39,686 nucleotides of DNA from an uncultured Paraprevotella sp. (lineage in GTDB: Bacteria > Bacteroidota > Bacteroidia > Bacteroidales > Bacteroidaceae). The translations under genes and the position numbers were made by a program. This document shows positions 24,030 through 33,971 of this stretch, one piece after another (position 1 is the first letter of the stretch; the number at the start of each line of letters is the position of its first letter). The stretch is from positions 1-39,686 of the forward strand of contig CAJUDC010000004.1 of NCBI GenBank assembly GCA_910584955.1, given 5' to 3'. The notes under the pieces were generated by a model. The model did no database searches and was not told the origin of the DNA. It saw only the letters and a list, made by a program, of their open reading frames with translations.

Positions 24030-26226
24030 CCTGCTTATAGTACTGAGCCTATTTTCTCTCACTTTGATGGGACAAGAAAAAAAGAACTTTACACTGAACG
24101 ACCTCCTGCCGGGAGGAAACACCTTCCATACCCTGTATCCTCAGACAGTGTATACCACCTGGTGGGGCGACCAATGTGTGGAGACACAGACGGACGCCTG
24201 CTATACCGTAGCGCCGAACACCGGTAAGAAAGACCTTCTCTTCACCCTGGAACAGTTGAACGGATGGGCAGCCGGCAATGAGACGGCCTCCAAAACCGTG
24301 TTTCACTGTTACAACCTGGCATTCCCCTATCCCGATCAACCCCTGGTGAAGATACAAACTCCCAAAGAGGCCCTATTGATTGATTTTAAGGCAGGAAAAA
24401 CCGTATGGAGACAAGCACTGAAACCGGAAATGGGGCATAAGGACTGGAACAGCGCTTCGCGCCATCTGGCTTTCACCCTGGGAGATAATCTGCACGTGCT
24501 GACAGCCGATGGAAAAGACTTGGCCGTAAGCAACGACGGCAGCAACGACCTGGTATACGGAAAAAGTGTACACCGGGATGAATTCGGCATCAGCAAAGGT
24601 ACCTTCTGGAGCCCCGACGGTCGGCAACTGGCTTTCTACCGAATGGATCAGAGCATGGTGCCCGATTATCCGCAGGTGGATATTTCCACACGAATCACCA
24701 CGACACTGCCTTGCAAATATCCGATGGCCGGCGAAAAAAGCCACGAAGTAACCGTAGGTGTCTATACTCCCGAAACACAAGGTACGGTGTGGCTGAAAAC
24801 AGAAAACGACGCTTACTGCTACCTGACCAACCTGACATGGAGTCCCGACGGAAAACACATCTACCTGTTCGAGCTCAACCGCGACCAGAACGACATGCGA
24901 CTGGCACGTTACAACGCTGCCACGGGCGAACGGGAACAGGTTTGCTACGAAGAGACGCATCCTAAATACGTGGAACCGACCACCGGACTGTATTTCCTGC
25001 CTTGGGACAGCCGGAAAGCCCTCTTCCTGAGCCAGCGAAACGGTTACAACCACCTGTATCTGATGGATATGGCCCGTACAAAAAGCGGAGAAAAGAAGAA
25101 CGGCACAGGAGGTGCGACCTACACGGAATACACGGATGTACGTCAACTCACCGACGGAGAATGGGTTGTATTGAACGTAGCCGGCTTCAACCCCAAAGAA
25201 AAAGCCGTCATCATCCGAAGCAACGAATGCCATCCTTTGCAAGCCGACTGGAACAGCGTGAAAATCGCTTCCGGCAAACGGAAAATGCTGGACGGAGGAG
25301 AAGGCGTACACAACGGTTTGTTATCGACCGGCGGCACTTACCTGATCGACCGATACAGTTCGCCTAAAATAACCTACAAAGTAGACTTGCTGTCAACCGC
25401 TACGGGGAAAGGATGCAACCTGATCACGGCCAATGACCCGTGGATCGGCTTTAACGTACCTGAAATCACGAGCGGATCCATCAAGGCTGCCGACGGTCAA
25501 ACTGATTTGTTCTACCGGATGGTGAAGCCCGTAAACTTCGATCCGACTAAAAAATATCCTACCGTTGTATATGTCTACGGCGGTCCTCATGCACACAACG
25601 TAGACGCCAGCCGCAACTACCTGGCACGCGGATGGGAAATTTACATGGCACAAAAAGGTTATCTGATCTTCGTGCTGGACAACCGGGGATCCGAACACCG
25701 GGGCAGGGACTTCGAAAACGTAACCTTCCGCCACCTGGGAGTGGAAGAAATGAAAGACCAAATGGAAGGCGTGAAATACCTCAAGAGCCTGCCTTATGTC
25801 GACGGCAACCGAATGGGAGTTCACGGATGGTCGTTCGGCGGTTTCATGACCACCAACCTGATGCTTACCTACCCCGACGTATTCAAAGTGGGAGTAGCCG
25901 GCGGACCGGTCATCGACTGGCAATATTACGAAGTGATGTACGGTGAACGTTACATGGATACCCCGCAAGACAATCCCGAAGGATACAAAGGAAGCAATCT
26001 GCGGCTCAAAGCCGGCAATATGAAAGGCAAATTGCAAATCATCATCGGCAACAACGACCCGATCTGCGTACCCCAGCACACGCTGTCGTTCCTGCGGGCT
26101 TGTATCGATGCCGGCAAACAAGTGGACTTCTTTACTTATCCCGGAGGAGAACACAACATGTACGGACAGGATCAAATACACCTGCACGAACGCATTTCAC
26201 AATATTTCGACGATTATCTCAAATAA
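24016..26226 (+). CDS. Dipeptidyl peptidase IV-type S9 peptidase, exported
   Basis: The protein has 736 residues from ATG 24016. The signal peptide MKKTNLLIVLSLFSLTLMG is followed by Gln at the predicted +1. The N-terminal two-thirds (about 60-480) is the DPPIV_N beta-propeller, with WSPDGRQLAFYR and WSPDGKHIYLF blades. The alpha/beta hydrolase domain (about 500-736) carries Ser606 in HGWSFGGF, Asp681 in GNNDPICVP and His713 in PGGEHNM. Such enzymes remove Xaa-Pro or Xaa-Ala dipeptides from peptide N-termini in the periplasm. It overlaps the preceding methyltransferase gene and lies 10 bases before purD. Exact specificity is not fixed by the sequence, since other S9 peptidases share the layout. 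Confidence 0.9.
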   Translation: MKKTNLLIVLSLFSLTLMGQEKKNFTLNDLLPGGNTFHTLYPQTVYTTWWGDQCVETQTDACYTVAPNTGKKDLLFTLEQLNGWAAGNETASKTVFHCYNLAFPYPDQPLVKIQTPKEALLIDFKAGKTVWRQALKPEMGHKDWNSASRHLAFTLGDNLHVLTADGKDLAVSNDGSNDLVYGKSVHRDEFGISKGTFWSPDGRQLAFYRMDQSMVPDYPQVDISTRITTTLPCKYPMAGEKSHEVTVGVYTPETQGTVWLKTENDAYCYLTNLTWSPDGKHIYLFELNRDQNDMRLARYNAATGEREQVCYEETHPKYVEPTTGLYFLPWDSRKALFLSQRNGYNHLYLMDMARTKSGEKKNGTGGATYTEYTDVRQLTDGEWVVLNVAGFNPKEKAVIIRSNECHPLQADWNSVKIASGKRKMLDGGEGVHNGLLSTGGTYLIDRYSSPKITYKVDLLSTATGKGCNLITANDPWIGFNVPEITSGSIKAADGQTDLFYRMVKPVNFDPTKKYPTVVYVYGGPHAHNVDASRNYLARGWEIYMAQKGYLIFVLDNRGSEHRGRDFENVTFRHLGVEEMKDQMEGVKYLKSLPYVDGNRMGVHGWSFGGFMTTNLMLTYPDVFKVGVAGGPVIDWQYYEVMYGERYMDTPQDNPEGYKGSNLRLKAGNMKGKLQIIIGNNDPICVPQHTLSFLRACIDAGKQVDFFTYPGGEHNMYGQDQIHLHERISQYFDDYLK

Positions 26227-26236
26227 AAGCCTGCTT

Positions 26237-27508
26237 ATGAAACTATTGCTGTTAGGCAGCGGCGGACGCGAGCATGCCCTGGCCTGGAAAATATCACAAA
26301 GTCCCAAGATAGAGAAACTGTTCATTGCTCCCGGCAATGCCGGAACGGCACAAACGGGAGAAAACATCGCCATCAAGGCCGACGATTTCGATGCCATCCG
26401 GCAATTCGTTATCGACAACAGCGTCGATATGGTGGTGGTCGGACCGGAAGATCCGTTGGTAAAAGGCATCTACGATTATTTTAAGGCTGATCCCTCCCTT
26501 AAGAATGTGCCTGTGATCGGCCCTTCCAAACAAGGTGCCGTACTGGAAGGCAGTAAAGACTTCGCCAAAGCATTCATGCAGCGCCATCAGATCCCCACGG
26601 CAGCATACCGCACGTTTACGGCAGACACCTTGCAGGACGGGCTGCAATTTCTGGAAACCTTGCAAGCACCCTATGTGTTGAAAGCCGACGGACTATGTGC
26701 CGGCAAAGGCGTCCTCATCCTGCCGACCTTGGAAGAAGCGCAAAAAGAGCTGAAAGAAATGCTCGGCGGTATGTTCGGAAAAGCCTCGGCCCGTGTCGTT
26801 ATCGAGGAATTCCTGAGCGGAATAGAATGTTCCGTGTTCGTATTGACAGACGGAAAGCACTACAAGATACTGCCCGAAGCCAAGGATTACAAACGCATCG
26901 GAGAGCACGATACCGGACTGAACACCGGTGGAATGGGTAGCGTATCACCGGTTCCGTTCGCCGACACCGCCTGGATGAAAAAAGTAGAAGACCGCATCAT
27001 CCGCCCTACTGTCGAGGGACTGGCTGCCGAGGGTATTACCTATCAAGGATTCATCTTCTTCGGACTGATCAACGTCGACGGCGAACCGATGGTTATTGAA
27101 TACAATGTGCGTATGGGCGACCCGGAAACGGAAAGTGTAATGTTGCGCATTAAAAACGATCTGGTCGATCTGCTGGAAGGAACGGCACAAGGAAATCTGA
27201 ACGAAAAGACGCTCGAAACAGACGAACGAAGTGCAGTCTGCGTCATGCTCGTATCGGGAGGCTATCCGGGTGCTTACGAGAAGGGATTCCCAATCAGCGG
27301 CCTCGACGAAGTGACGGACAGTATCATATTCCACGCCGGAACGACGACCGACGGTCAAGGAAAAGTAGTTACGAACGGAGGCCGGGTACTGGCCGTCAGT
27401 TCATACGGTAAGGACAAAGCCGACGCTTTGCAGCGCTCTTTCACTCAGGCACAGAAGATACACTTCGACAAGATGTATTTCCGGTCCGACATCGGACAGG
27501 ATCTATAA
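26237..27508 (+). CDS. purD: Phosphoribosylamine-glycine ligase
   Basis: This is a 423-residue PurD of normal length. The N-terminal domain begins MKLLLLGSGGREHALAWKI and includes VVGPEDPLVKGI. The ATP-grasp core (about 105-330) has VLKADGLCAGKGV, VIEEFLSGIECSVF, NTGGMGSVSP and EYNVRMGDPETE. The C-terminal PurD domain ends near 420. It joins glycine to phosphoribosylamine, the second step of purine synthesis. It starts 10 bases after the DPP IV stop and 9 bases before the following membrane protein gene. An upstream in-frame start inside DPP IV was not used because family similarity starts at 26237. Confidence 0.95.
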   Translation: MKLLLLGSGGREHALAWKISQSPKIEKLFIAPGNAGTAQTGENIAIKADDFDAIRQFVIDNSVDMVVVGPEDPLVKGIYDYFKADPSLKNVPVIGPSKQGAVLEGSKDFAKAFMQRHQIPTAAYRTFTADTLQDGLQFLETLQAPYVLKADGLCAGKGVLILPTLEEAQKELKEMLGGMFGKASARVVIEEFLSGIECSVFVLTDGKHYKILPEAKDYKRIGEHDTGLNTGGMGSVSPVPFADTAWMKKVEDRIIRPTVEGLAAEGITYQGFIFFGLINVDGEPMVIEYNVRMGDPETESVMLRIKNDLVDLLEGTAQGNLNEKTLETDERSAVCVMLVSGGYPGAYEKGFPISGLDEVTDSIIFHAGTTTDGQGKVVTNGGRVLAVSSYGKDKADALQRSFTQAQKIHFDKMYFRSDIGQDL

Positions 27509-27517
27509 CTTTCCCGA

Positions 27518-28459
27518 ATGAAAAGAAACAGGTTTCAGAACAAGGTAGCGACGAGCAGTTTTACACTTCCCGTCGCTTCTGTTATGGCCATGCTGCTGTG
27601 GCTGGCAGGCGGGACGTATGATTACCGGCTGCTCTTCGGCTGGCTGTTGTGCGGGCTGACCACCTATCTGATCCTCGAAATCAACAATTCCAATGCCCTG
27701 ATCCGCATCCGCACCCGCCTCACATCGGCCCTGTTCATCACCGGCACGGGAGCTTTCTTCTTCCTGCATCCGTTTCAGGCGGGGAGCGTGGCTATGGTCA
27801 GTCTGGCCGTATCCTATTACCTGCTGTTTCGCACTTATCAGCAAACACAGCCCGTCGGCACGGTGTTTCATGTGTTCCTGGCTTTAAGCATCGGCAGTCT
27901 GTGGTTTCCCCAACTGGTATTCCTGGCTCCGTTCTACTACGGATACATGGGAACCTTCTTGCGGTGCCTTACTTTCCGAACCTTCTGGGCCGGTGTCACC
28001 GGTTTGGTTCTGCCTTATTGGTTCTGGGCCGGAGCAGCCATTGTCTCGAACCGTTTCGAAGGTCTGACAGCGCATGCCTGCGAATGGCTCTGCTTCGAGC
28101 AGCCCGATACGACCGGTTATCTGTGTCTGACTTATCCGCAGATCGGTGCCTGGGGATTGACCACCTTATTAGGAATCATCAGCATCCTGTATTATCTGCA
28201 TACCGATTACAACGACAAGATCCGCGTACGGATGTTGATCTATATGCTGATCTTTCAGGAATTGGTTCTGGAAGCTTTTCTCTTGTTGCAACCGCAACAT
28301 TTCAATACGCTGCTGGCCCTGTTGCATCTGAATACCAGTTTTCTGGCATCGCACTACTTCGCCCTGACCTCGTCGCGACTGAGCAACACCTTATTTATAA
28401 TTACCTTATTAATATATGCGGCGTTGGCCGCCCTCTGCCTTTATGGACACATTTATTGA
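27518..28459 (+). CDS. Multi-pass inner-membrane protein of unknown function
   Basis: This 313-residue hydrophobic protein has roughly nine or ten predicted membrane helices, for example near residues 15-35, 37-55, 68-82, 87-105, 115-140, 205-225, 235-258 and 290-310. I recognise no catalytic motif. The short soluble loops are basic near the N-terminus (MKRNRFQNK; IRIRTR), consistent with an inside-positive orientation. It lies 9 bases after purD and overlaps the next membrane protein gene by 17 bases, so translation of the two is likely coupled. The function is unknown. Confidence 0.8.
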   Translation: MKRNRFQNKVATSSFTLPVASVMAMLLWLAGGTYDYRLLFGWLLCGLTTYLILEINNSNALIRIRTRLTSALFITGTGAFFFLHPFQAGSVAMVSLAVSYYLLFRTYQQTQPVGTVFHVFLALSIGSLWFPQLVFLAPFYYGYMGTFLRCLTFRTFWAGVTGLVLPYWFWAGAAIVSNRFEGLTAHACEWLCFEQPDTTGYLCLTYPQIGAWGLTTLLGIISILYYLHTDYNDKIRVRMLIYMLIFQELVLEAFLLLQPQHFNTLLALLHLNTSFLASHYFALTSSRLSNTLFIITLLIYAALAALCLYGHIY

Positions 28460-28892
28460 GATTCTTACCCAATACGGATATTGGGGCATGTTCATTGCCG
28501 CTTTCATTGCCGGCAGTGTGCTTCCGTTCAGTTCCGAAGCCGTTATGGCCGGACTGCAAGTAGCCGGTCTGGCTCCTCTGCCACTGTTTCTGTCGGGGAC
28601 GATAGGAAACGTAGCGGGCAGCATGTTCAATTATTGGATCGGTCGGCTCGGAAAAATGGAATGGATCGAGAAATACCTGCATGTCAAGCGCGAAAAGGTG
28701 GAAAACACCCAGCGTTTCATGCAAAAATGGGGAGCCTGGATAGGCATTCTCTGCTTCCTGCCAGTTCTGGGCAGCGTCATAGCCGTCACACTGGGTTATA
28801 TGCGGGCCAACCCGTGGGTGAGCCTGCTTTCCATTACCATCGGCAAAGTGATTCGTTACGGCGTACTGATCTATGTTGTTTCATTGGCATAA
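28443..28892 (+). CDS. YqaA/DedA-family small membrane protein
   Basis: The 149-residue protein has about four membrane segments and the VTT-type core: GSVLPFSSEAVMAGLQ, GTIGNVAGSMFNYWIGR and FLPVLGSVIAVTLGYMR. It belongs with the YqaA subgroup of DedA-like proteins, proposed to act on lipid or undecaprenyl carriers and proton balance; no substrate can be read here. It starts inside the end of the previous gene and is followed after 15 bases by the Zn-binding lipoprotein gene. It does not resemble a ZnuB permease. Confidence 0.82.
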   Translation: MDTFIEILTQYGYWGMFIAAFIAGSVLPFSSEAVMAGLQVAGLAPLPLFLSGTIGNVAGSMFNYWIGRLGKMEWIEKYLHVKREKVENTQRFMQKWGAWIGILCFLPVLGSVIAVTLGYMRANPWVSLLSITIGKVIRYGVLIYVVSLA

Positions 28893-28907
28893 CCGGAGAA
28901 TAAAGAA

Positions 28908-29780
28908 ATGAAAACAATCTACGCTTTTCTTATCATCATATACTGCTGTTGCGGATGCGGTTCCCGTCAGTCGAACAACACACGCCCCGCTCTCAGCGTA
29001 ACCATTGAACCGTTGCGCTATCTGACCGAACAAATAGCCGGTGATTATTTTGAAGTGACAACACTGGTCCCCCGGGGCAACAGTCCCGAAACATACGAAC
29101 CGACTTCCCGCCAGTTGATGGAGTTGAGCCGAAGCCGGGCCTTATTCCTGACGGGCCATTTGGGATTTGAACGTAACTGGTTGAAAGCCTTACAGGCCAA
29201 CGCCCCGGAAACGGACTTCATCTCCTTATCCAAGGGTATTCGGTATATTCGTACCGCAACGGAAAACCATACGGCGACCGACGGCCATTCGCACGCCGAC
29301 GGTATAGAACCTCACATATGGACCTCGCCCGAAAATCTGCGTATCATGGCGCACAATCTTTGTGACGCTCTGTGCCGGATCGACTCTGCTCATCAGACTG
29401 CATACCGAAACAATCTGCAACAGCTGGAGTTGCGAATCAAAACCGTAGACGACAGCATCCGCACCTTACTGAAAGACAGCCGACAACGGGAATTTCTGAT
29501 TTATCATCCCACGCTGAGCTATTTCGCACGCGACTACGGTCTGGTGCAGCATGCCATCGAAACCGACGGAAAAGAACCGTCGCCGGCCCGACTGCAACAA
29601 CTCATTGCTCTGTGCCGGAACAAGCATATCCGCACAGTATTCATTCAGCAGGAGTTCGACAGCCGGAATGCCGAAACCATCATCAACGAGACCGGCTTGC
29701 AGCCCGCCGACATCAATCCCCTTTCCTACCATTGGGAAACGGAAATGATAAAAGTAGCCCAAATACTGAGCCATGAATGA
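28908..29780 (+). CDS. znuA: Zn/Mn ABC transporter substrate-binding protein (ZnuA-like)
   Basis: The 290-residue protein has a short signal with a cluster of cysteines (Cys13-15 and Cys17) and a probable lipid anchor there. The TroA/ZnuA fold is seen in LSVTIEPLRYLTEQI, VPRGNSPETYEPT, a short His-rich loop (ENHTATDGHSHADG), EPHIWTSPENLR and IYHPTLSYFARDYGL. In most relatives the first metal ligand is a His at the position held here by Glu61 (SPETYEP). The other ligands (His in EPHIW, His in YHPTL and the acidic residue in QQEFDS) look intact. It overlaps the ATPase gene by 8 bases. The metal (Zn or Mn) is inferred from the loop and fold. Confidence 0.85.
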   Translation: MKTIYAFLIIIYCCCGCGSRQSNNTRPALSVTIEPLRYLTEQIAGDYFEVTTLVPRGNSPETYEPTSRQLMELSRSRALFLTGHLGFERNWLKALQANAPETDFISLSKGIRYIRTATENHTATDGHSHADGIEPHIWTSPENLRIMAHNLCDALCRIDSAHQTAYRNNLQQLELRIKTVDDSIRTLLKDSRQREFLIYHPTLSYFARDYGLVQHAIETDGKEPSPARLQQLIALCRNKHIRTVFIQQEFDSRNAETIINETGLQPADINPLSYHWETEMIKVAQILSHE

Positions 29781-30540
29781 GAATCCCCTTATCCGACTGG
29801 AAGACTTACGTGTGAGCTACGGAAAAAAGAATGTGCTCCACGATGTGAATCTGTGCCTACAAGAGAAAGATTTCCTCGGTATTATCGGGCCCAACGGAGG
29901 TGGAAAGACCACACTGATAAAAGCCATACTCGGTCTGATAAAGCCGCAAACGGGAAAAATCACCTTCTACAAGAACAATCAACCGGTAGACCGGATCGGC
30001 ATGGGTTATCTGCCGCAATACAACCACATCGACCGGAAATTCCCCATCTCCGTATACGAAGTCATTCTCTCGGGTCTGAACAACGAGAAGCGTATCTGGC
30101 AACGGTTCAAACCGGCCCATCATAAACGTGTACACCAGATGATCGAACAAATGGGACTTTCCGGCCTCGAACAGCGACCGGTCGGTGCTTTAAGCGGCGG
30201 ACAGTTGCAACGCGCCTTGCTGGGCCGCGCCATCATCTCCCAACCGGATGTCGTCATCCTTGACGAACCCAACACCTACATAGACAAACGCTTCGAAAGC
30301 CAGCTCTACTCCTTGTTGGAAGAAATCAACCGTCAGAGCGCCATTATCCTGGTCAGTCACGACATCGGCGCCGTGCTGCAAAACGTACGTTCCATTGCCT
30401 GCGTCAACGAAACGCTCGACTATCATCCCGACACCGAGCTGCCTCCCGACTGGCTGGAGAAGCATTTCAATTGCCCCATCGACCTGATTGGACACGGAAA
30501 TCTGCCCCACCGCATCTTGAAAAACCACACACATTCTTAA
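29773..30540 (+). CDS. znuC: Metal ABC transporter ATP-binding protein (ZnuC-like)
   Basis: The 255-residue ATPase has Walker A GPNGGGKTT near residue 38, Q-loop LPQYN, signature LSGGQLQRA, Walker B VVILDEP and H-loop VSHD. The D-loop region reads DEPNTYID, with Asn in place of the usual Thr. The order and similarity match ZnuC-type metal importers. Its start overlaps the ZnuA-like gene by 8 bases. No permease gene follows: the next gene, after 111 bases, is a DUF2723 protein. It therefore needs a membrane partner from elsewhere in the genome, or the pair is a remnant. Confidence 0.87.
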   Translation: MNENPLIRLEDLRVSYGKKNVLHDVNLCLQEKDFLGIIGPNGGGKTTLIKAILGLIKPQTGKITFYKNNQPVDRIGMGYLPQYNHIDRKFPISVYEVILSGLNNEKRIWQRFKPAHHKRVHQMIEQMGLSGLEQRPVGALSGGQLQRALLGRAIISQPDVVILDEPNTYIDKRFESQLYSLLEEINRQSAIILVSHDIGAVLQNVRSIACVNETLDYHPDTELPPDWLEKHFNCPIDLIGHGNLPHRILKNHTHS

Positions 30541-30651
30541 AAAGCCATCATTAGGTTCATTAAAGTTTTCTAAATCAAAAAGCAAAATAAAAAAAAATCG
30601 TAATTTCGCGGCGTATACGCTGAAACTACAAAATCATTATACACGAAGATC

Positions 30652-33600
30652 ATGAAACAATTCAGAATCGTAGACAACCTTATGGGTTGGATCACATTTG
30701 CCATTGCCGCCTTCGTCTATTGCTCGACGATTGAGCCCACGGCAAGTTTCTGGGATTGCCCGGAATTCATCACCACCGCCTACAAGCTGGAAGTGGGCCA
30801 TCCCCCCGGGGCCCCGTTTTTCATGCTTACCGGCAATCTGTTCACTCAGTTAACAAACGATCCCGCCAAGGCCGCATTGATGGTAAACACCATGTCGGCC
30901 CTTTTCAGTGCTGCCTGCATTCTGTTCCTGTTTTGGAGCATCTCGCATCTGGCGCGCAAACTGGTGGCTCCCGACGTAAACCGCATGACCTTGGCCCAGC
31001 TCATCACCATCGAAGGCAGTGCGCTGGTGGGTGCTTTGGTGTATACGTTCAGCGACACGTTCTGGTTCAGCGCCGTAGAAGGAGAGGTATATGCCTATTC
31101 CTCCTTGTTTACCGCAGTGGTGTTCTGGCTCATCCTGAAATGGGAAGATCATGCCGACGAGCCTCACAGCGACCGTTGGCTGATTCTGATCGCCTACCTC
31201 ACAGGCCTTTCCATCGGTGTGCATCTGCTTAACCTGCTGTGCCTGCCCGCCTTGGTACTGGTGTTCTACTACAAAAAATGTCCCAATGCCAACCTGAAAG
31301 GCTCCCTGGCAGCCCTAGCCGCCTCGGTGGTGCTGGTGGCCGCCGTGCTCTACGGCATCGTGCCCGGTATCGTGAAGGTGGGCGGATGGTTTGAACTGCT
31401 GTTCGTCAACACGCTTCAGTTGCCGTTCAATTCCGGCCTCGTATTCTATATCTTCTGCCTCATAGCCACCGTACTGTGGGCGATATGGGAAACCAACATG
31501 CAGAAGAGCCGCAAACGTATGAACCTCTCTTATCTGCTTTCCGTAGGTATGCTAGGCATTCCGTTCTACGGCTACGGGTGGAGCAGTTTCATATTAGGCT
31601 GTCTCGTTTTGGGAGCACTGGGATTCGTTCTCTTCCGCACCTATCAGGGGAAACCGTTGGTGAGCGCCCGTCTGATGAACACCTCCCTGCTCTGCATGCT
31701 GATGATCATGGTGGGTTATTCTTCGTATGCGGTTATCGTCATTCGCTCCACGGCCAACACACCGATGGACCAGAACTCACCGGAAGACATTTTCACGCTG
31801 GGAAGTTATCTGAGCCGTGATCAATACGGCACCACTCCGCTGTTCTACGGACAGGCCTACACGTCGCAAGTCAAGTTGAAAGCCCAGGACAACGGATACT
31901 GCACTCCCGAATTTGTAGAAGGGGCCCCCGTATACCAGCGCGTGGAGAAACACGATCCCAACGAGCCGGATGCCTACGAAGTGGTACGGCATGAGACCGA
32001 ATATATCTATGCGCAGAACATGTTTTTCCCCCGCATGTGGAAGGACGCGTACGCCGATGCCTACGAAGCCTGGATGGGAGGCATAGAAGGCCGTACCGTA
32101 CCATACAACCGGTGTGGCGAAATGGTGACGGTAAAAGTACCCACCCAACTGGAAAACCTGCGCTGGTTCTTCAGCTATCAGTTGAACTTCATGTACTGGC
32201 GCTACTTTATGTGGAACTTCGCCGGACGACAGAACGATATTCAAGGTAACGGCGAACTGGAGCACGGTAACTGGATTACCGGCATACCGTTCCTGGATAA
32301 TGCCCGTCTGGGCGACCAGGATTTGCTGCCCGACGAATTAAAGAACAATAAAGGACATAACGTGTTCTACTGCCTGCCGCTGTTGCTGGGTCTGCTGGGC
32401 CTGTTCTGGCAAGCCTACCGGAATCAGGAAAGCGTGAAGCAATTCTGGGTGGTCTTCTTCCTGTTCTTCATGACGGGACTGGCCATCGTGATCTACCTGA
32501 ACCAGACACCGATGCAACCGCGTGAGCGCGACTACGCCTATGCGGGTTCGTTCTATGCTTTCGCCATTTGGGTGGGGCTTGGAGTAGCTGCCATCGTCGA
32601 CATGCTGAAACGAGTAAAAGGACTGAACGAAACGGTCAGCGCCGCTGTCGTCTCCTTGCTGGCTCTGCTGGTTCCCATCCAGATGGCCGGACAAACTTGG
32701 GACGACCACGACCGTTCGGACCGCTACACCTGCCGCGACTTCGGGCAGAACTACCTGCAATCGCTCGACGCTAAAGGCAACCCGATCATCTTCACCAACG
32801 GCGATAACGATACGTTCCCTTTGTGGTATTGTCAGGAGACGGAAGGCATGCGTACCGACGTACGGGTATGCAACCTAAGCTATCTGCAAACCGACTGGTA
32901 CATCGACCAAATGAAACGTCCCGCCTATGATTCCCCCTCGGCTCCCATCGACTGGAACCGTCTGCAATACGTAGGAGGCGTGCGCGAAGGGGTGTCCGTA
33001 CAACCCAATGCCCTGAAAGCCGTACTCGATTTCTACAAAGAAGATCCCAACGCGCTCAAGGAGACATTGGGAGAGAACCCGTATGAACTGAAGAACATCA
33101 TCGACAAATGGATACTCAACGACGACAAGAACCTGCAAATCATTCCTACGGACAGCATCGTGCTCACTGTGGACAAGGAGGCCGTGCGCCGCTCGGGCAT
33201 GATGATGGCCGACGACAGCATCCCTGACGTGATGCACATCTCGCTCAAAGGCAAGCGTGCCGTATACAAAAGCGAGCTGATGATGCTCGAAATGCTGGCC
33301 CGCTCCAACTGGGTGCGCCCGCTCTACGTAGCCATCACCGTGGGTTCGGACAACTACGGCAATCTGGACAAGAATTTCGTACAGGAAGGTCTGGCCTACC
33401 GGATCACCCCGTTCAACACCGTCGAATCCGGTCGACGTCTCGACACCCGGCGCATGTACGACAACCTGATGAACAAGTTCCGTTTCGGCGGCATCGACAA
33501 CCCGAATATCTATTTGGACGAGACCGTAATGCGGATGTGCTATACGCACCGCCGCCTGTTCGCCCAACTGGCCCAAGAGTTGATGCGTGAAGGGGATAAG

Positions 33601-33960
33601 GATAAGGCCCGCAAGGTGTTGACCAAAGCCGAGCAAGCTATCCCCGCCACCACAGTCCCGCACTGTTGGATCAGCGGTTCGCTGGATATGGCCGATATAT
33701 GGGCGACATTGGAGGAAGACGACAAAGCCGAAGAGATAGCCCTGGCCACAGGCACCACTTCCATGCAATACCTGAACTGGTATCTGAGCCTGAACAACAA
33801 CCGGCTGATGGGAAGCGCACGCGAATGTATGCGCAACCTGATGCAGCTGGACGATGCGGTAAAGATACTTGACAGGGTTCATTCGGGAAAAACATTGGAT
33901 TTCCAGGAAAAACTCGGATTTTATCTGCAACAACTGCAAAACCGGGGGATGCCCCTCTAA
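30652..33960 (+). CDS. DUF2723 membrane protein (GT117-like protein O-mannosyltransferase candidate)
   Basis: The 1102-residue protein begins with about ten or more membrane helices and ends in a soluble C-terminal half with helical TPR-like repeats (about 930-1085). The N-terminal region shows the family motifs SFWDCPEF (Asp35) and GHPPGAPFF (His50), placed as in GT-C glycosyltransferases, which have an acidic catalytic residue in an early periplasmic loop. Human TMEM260, of the same DUF2723 family, is a protein O-mannosyltransferase, so a role in O-glycosylation of exported proteins is the best guess; the sugar and target are unknown. It heads a run with a polysaccharide deacetylase 11 bases downstream. 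TAATTTCG (30601-30608) is a near-match to the -7 consensus. Confidence 0.85.
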   Translation: MKQFRIVDNLMGWITFAIAAFVYCSTIEPTASFWDCPEFITTAYKLEVGHPPGAPFFMLTGNLFTQLTNDPAKAALMVNTMSALFSAACILFLFWSISHLARKLVAPDVNRMTLAQLITIEGSALVGALVYTFSDTFWFSAVEGEVYAYSSLFTAVVFWLILKWEDHADEPHSDRWLILIAYLTGLSIGVHLLNLLCLPALVLVFYYKKCPNANLKGSLAALAASVVLVAAVLYGIVPGIVKVGGWFELLFVNTLQLPFNSGLVFYIFCLIATVLWAIWETNMQKSRKRMNLSYLLSVGMLGIPFYGYGWSSFILGCLVLGALGFVLFRTYQGKPLVSARLMNTSLLCMLMIMVGYSSYAVIVIRSTANTPMDQNSPEDIFTLGSYLSRDQYGTTPLFYGQAYTSQVKLKAQDNGYCTPEFVEGAPVYQRVEKHDPNEPDAYEVVRHETEYIYAQNMFFPRMWKDAYADAYEAWMGGIEGRTVPYNRCGEMVTVKVPTQLENLRWFFSYQLNFMYWRYFMWNFAGRQNDIQGNGELEHGNWITGIPFLDNARLGDQDLLPDELKNNKGHNVFYCLPLLLGLLGLFWQAYRNQESVKQFWVVFFLFFMTGLAIVIYLNQTPMQPRERDYAYAGSFYAFAIWVGLGVAAIVDMLKRVKGLNETVSAAVVSLLALLVPIQMAGQTWDDHDRSDRYTCRDFGQNYLQSLDAKGNPIIFTNGDNDTFPLWYCQETEGMRTDVRVCNLSYLQTDWYIDQMKRPAYDSPSAPIDWNRLQYVGGVREGVSVQPNALKAVLDFYKEDPNALKETLGENPYELKNIIDKWILNDDKNLQIIPTDSIVLTVDKEAVRRSGMMMADDSIPDVMHISLKGKRAVYKSELMMLEMLARSNWVRPLYVAITVGSDNYGNLDKNFVQEGLAYRITPFNTVESGRRLDTRRMYDNLMNKFRFGGIDNPNIYLDETVMRMCYTHRRLFAQLAQELMREGDKDKARKVLTKAEQAIPATTVPHCWISGSLDMADIWATLEEDDKAEEIALATGTTSMQYLNWYLSLNNNRLMGSARECMRNLMQLDDAVKILDRVHSGKTLDFQEKLGFYLQQLQNRGMPL

Positions 33961-33971
33961 CCCGACGAAAG

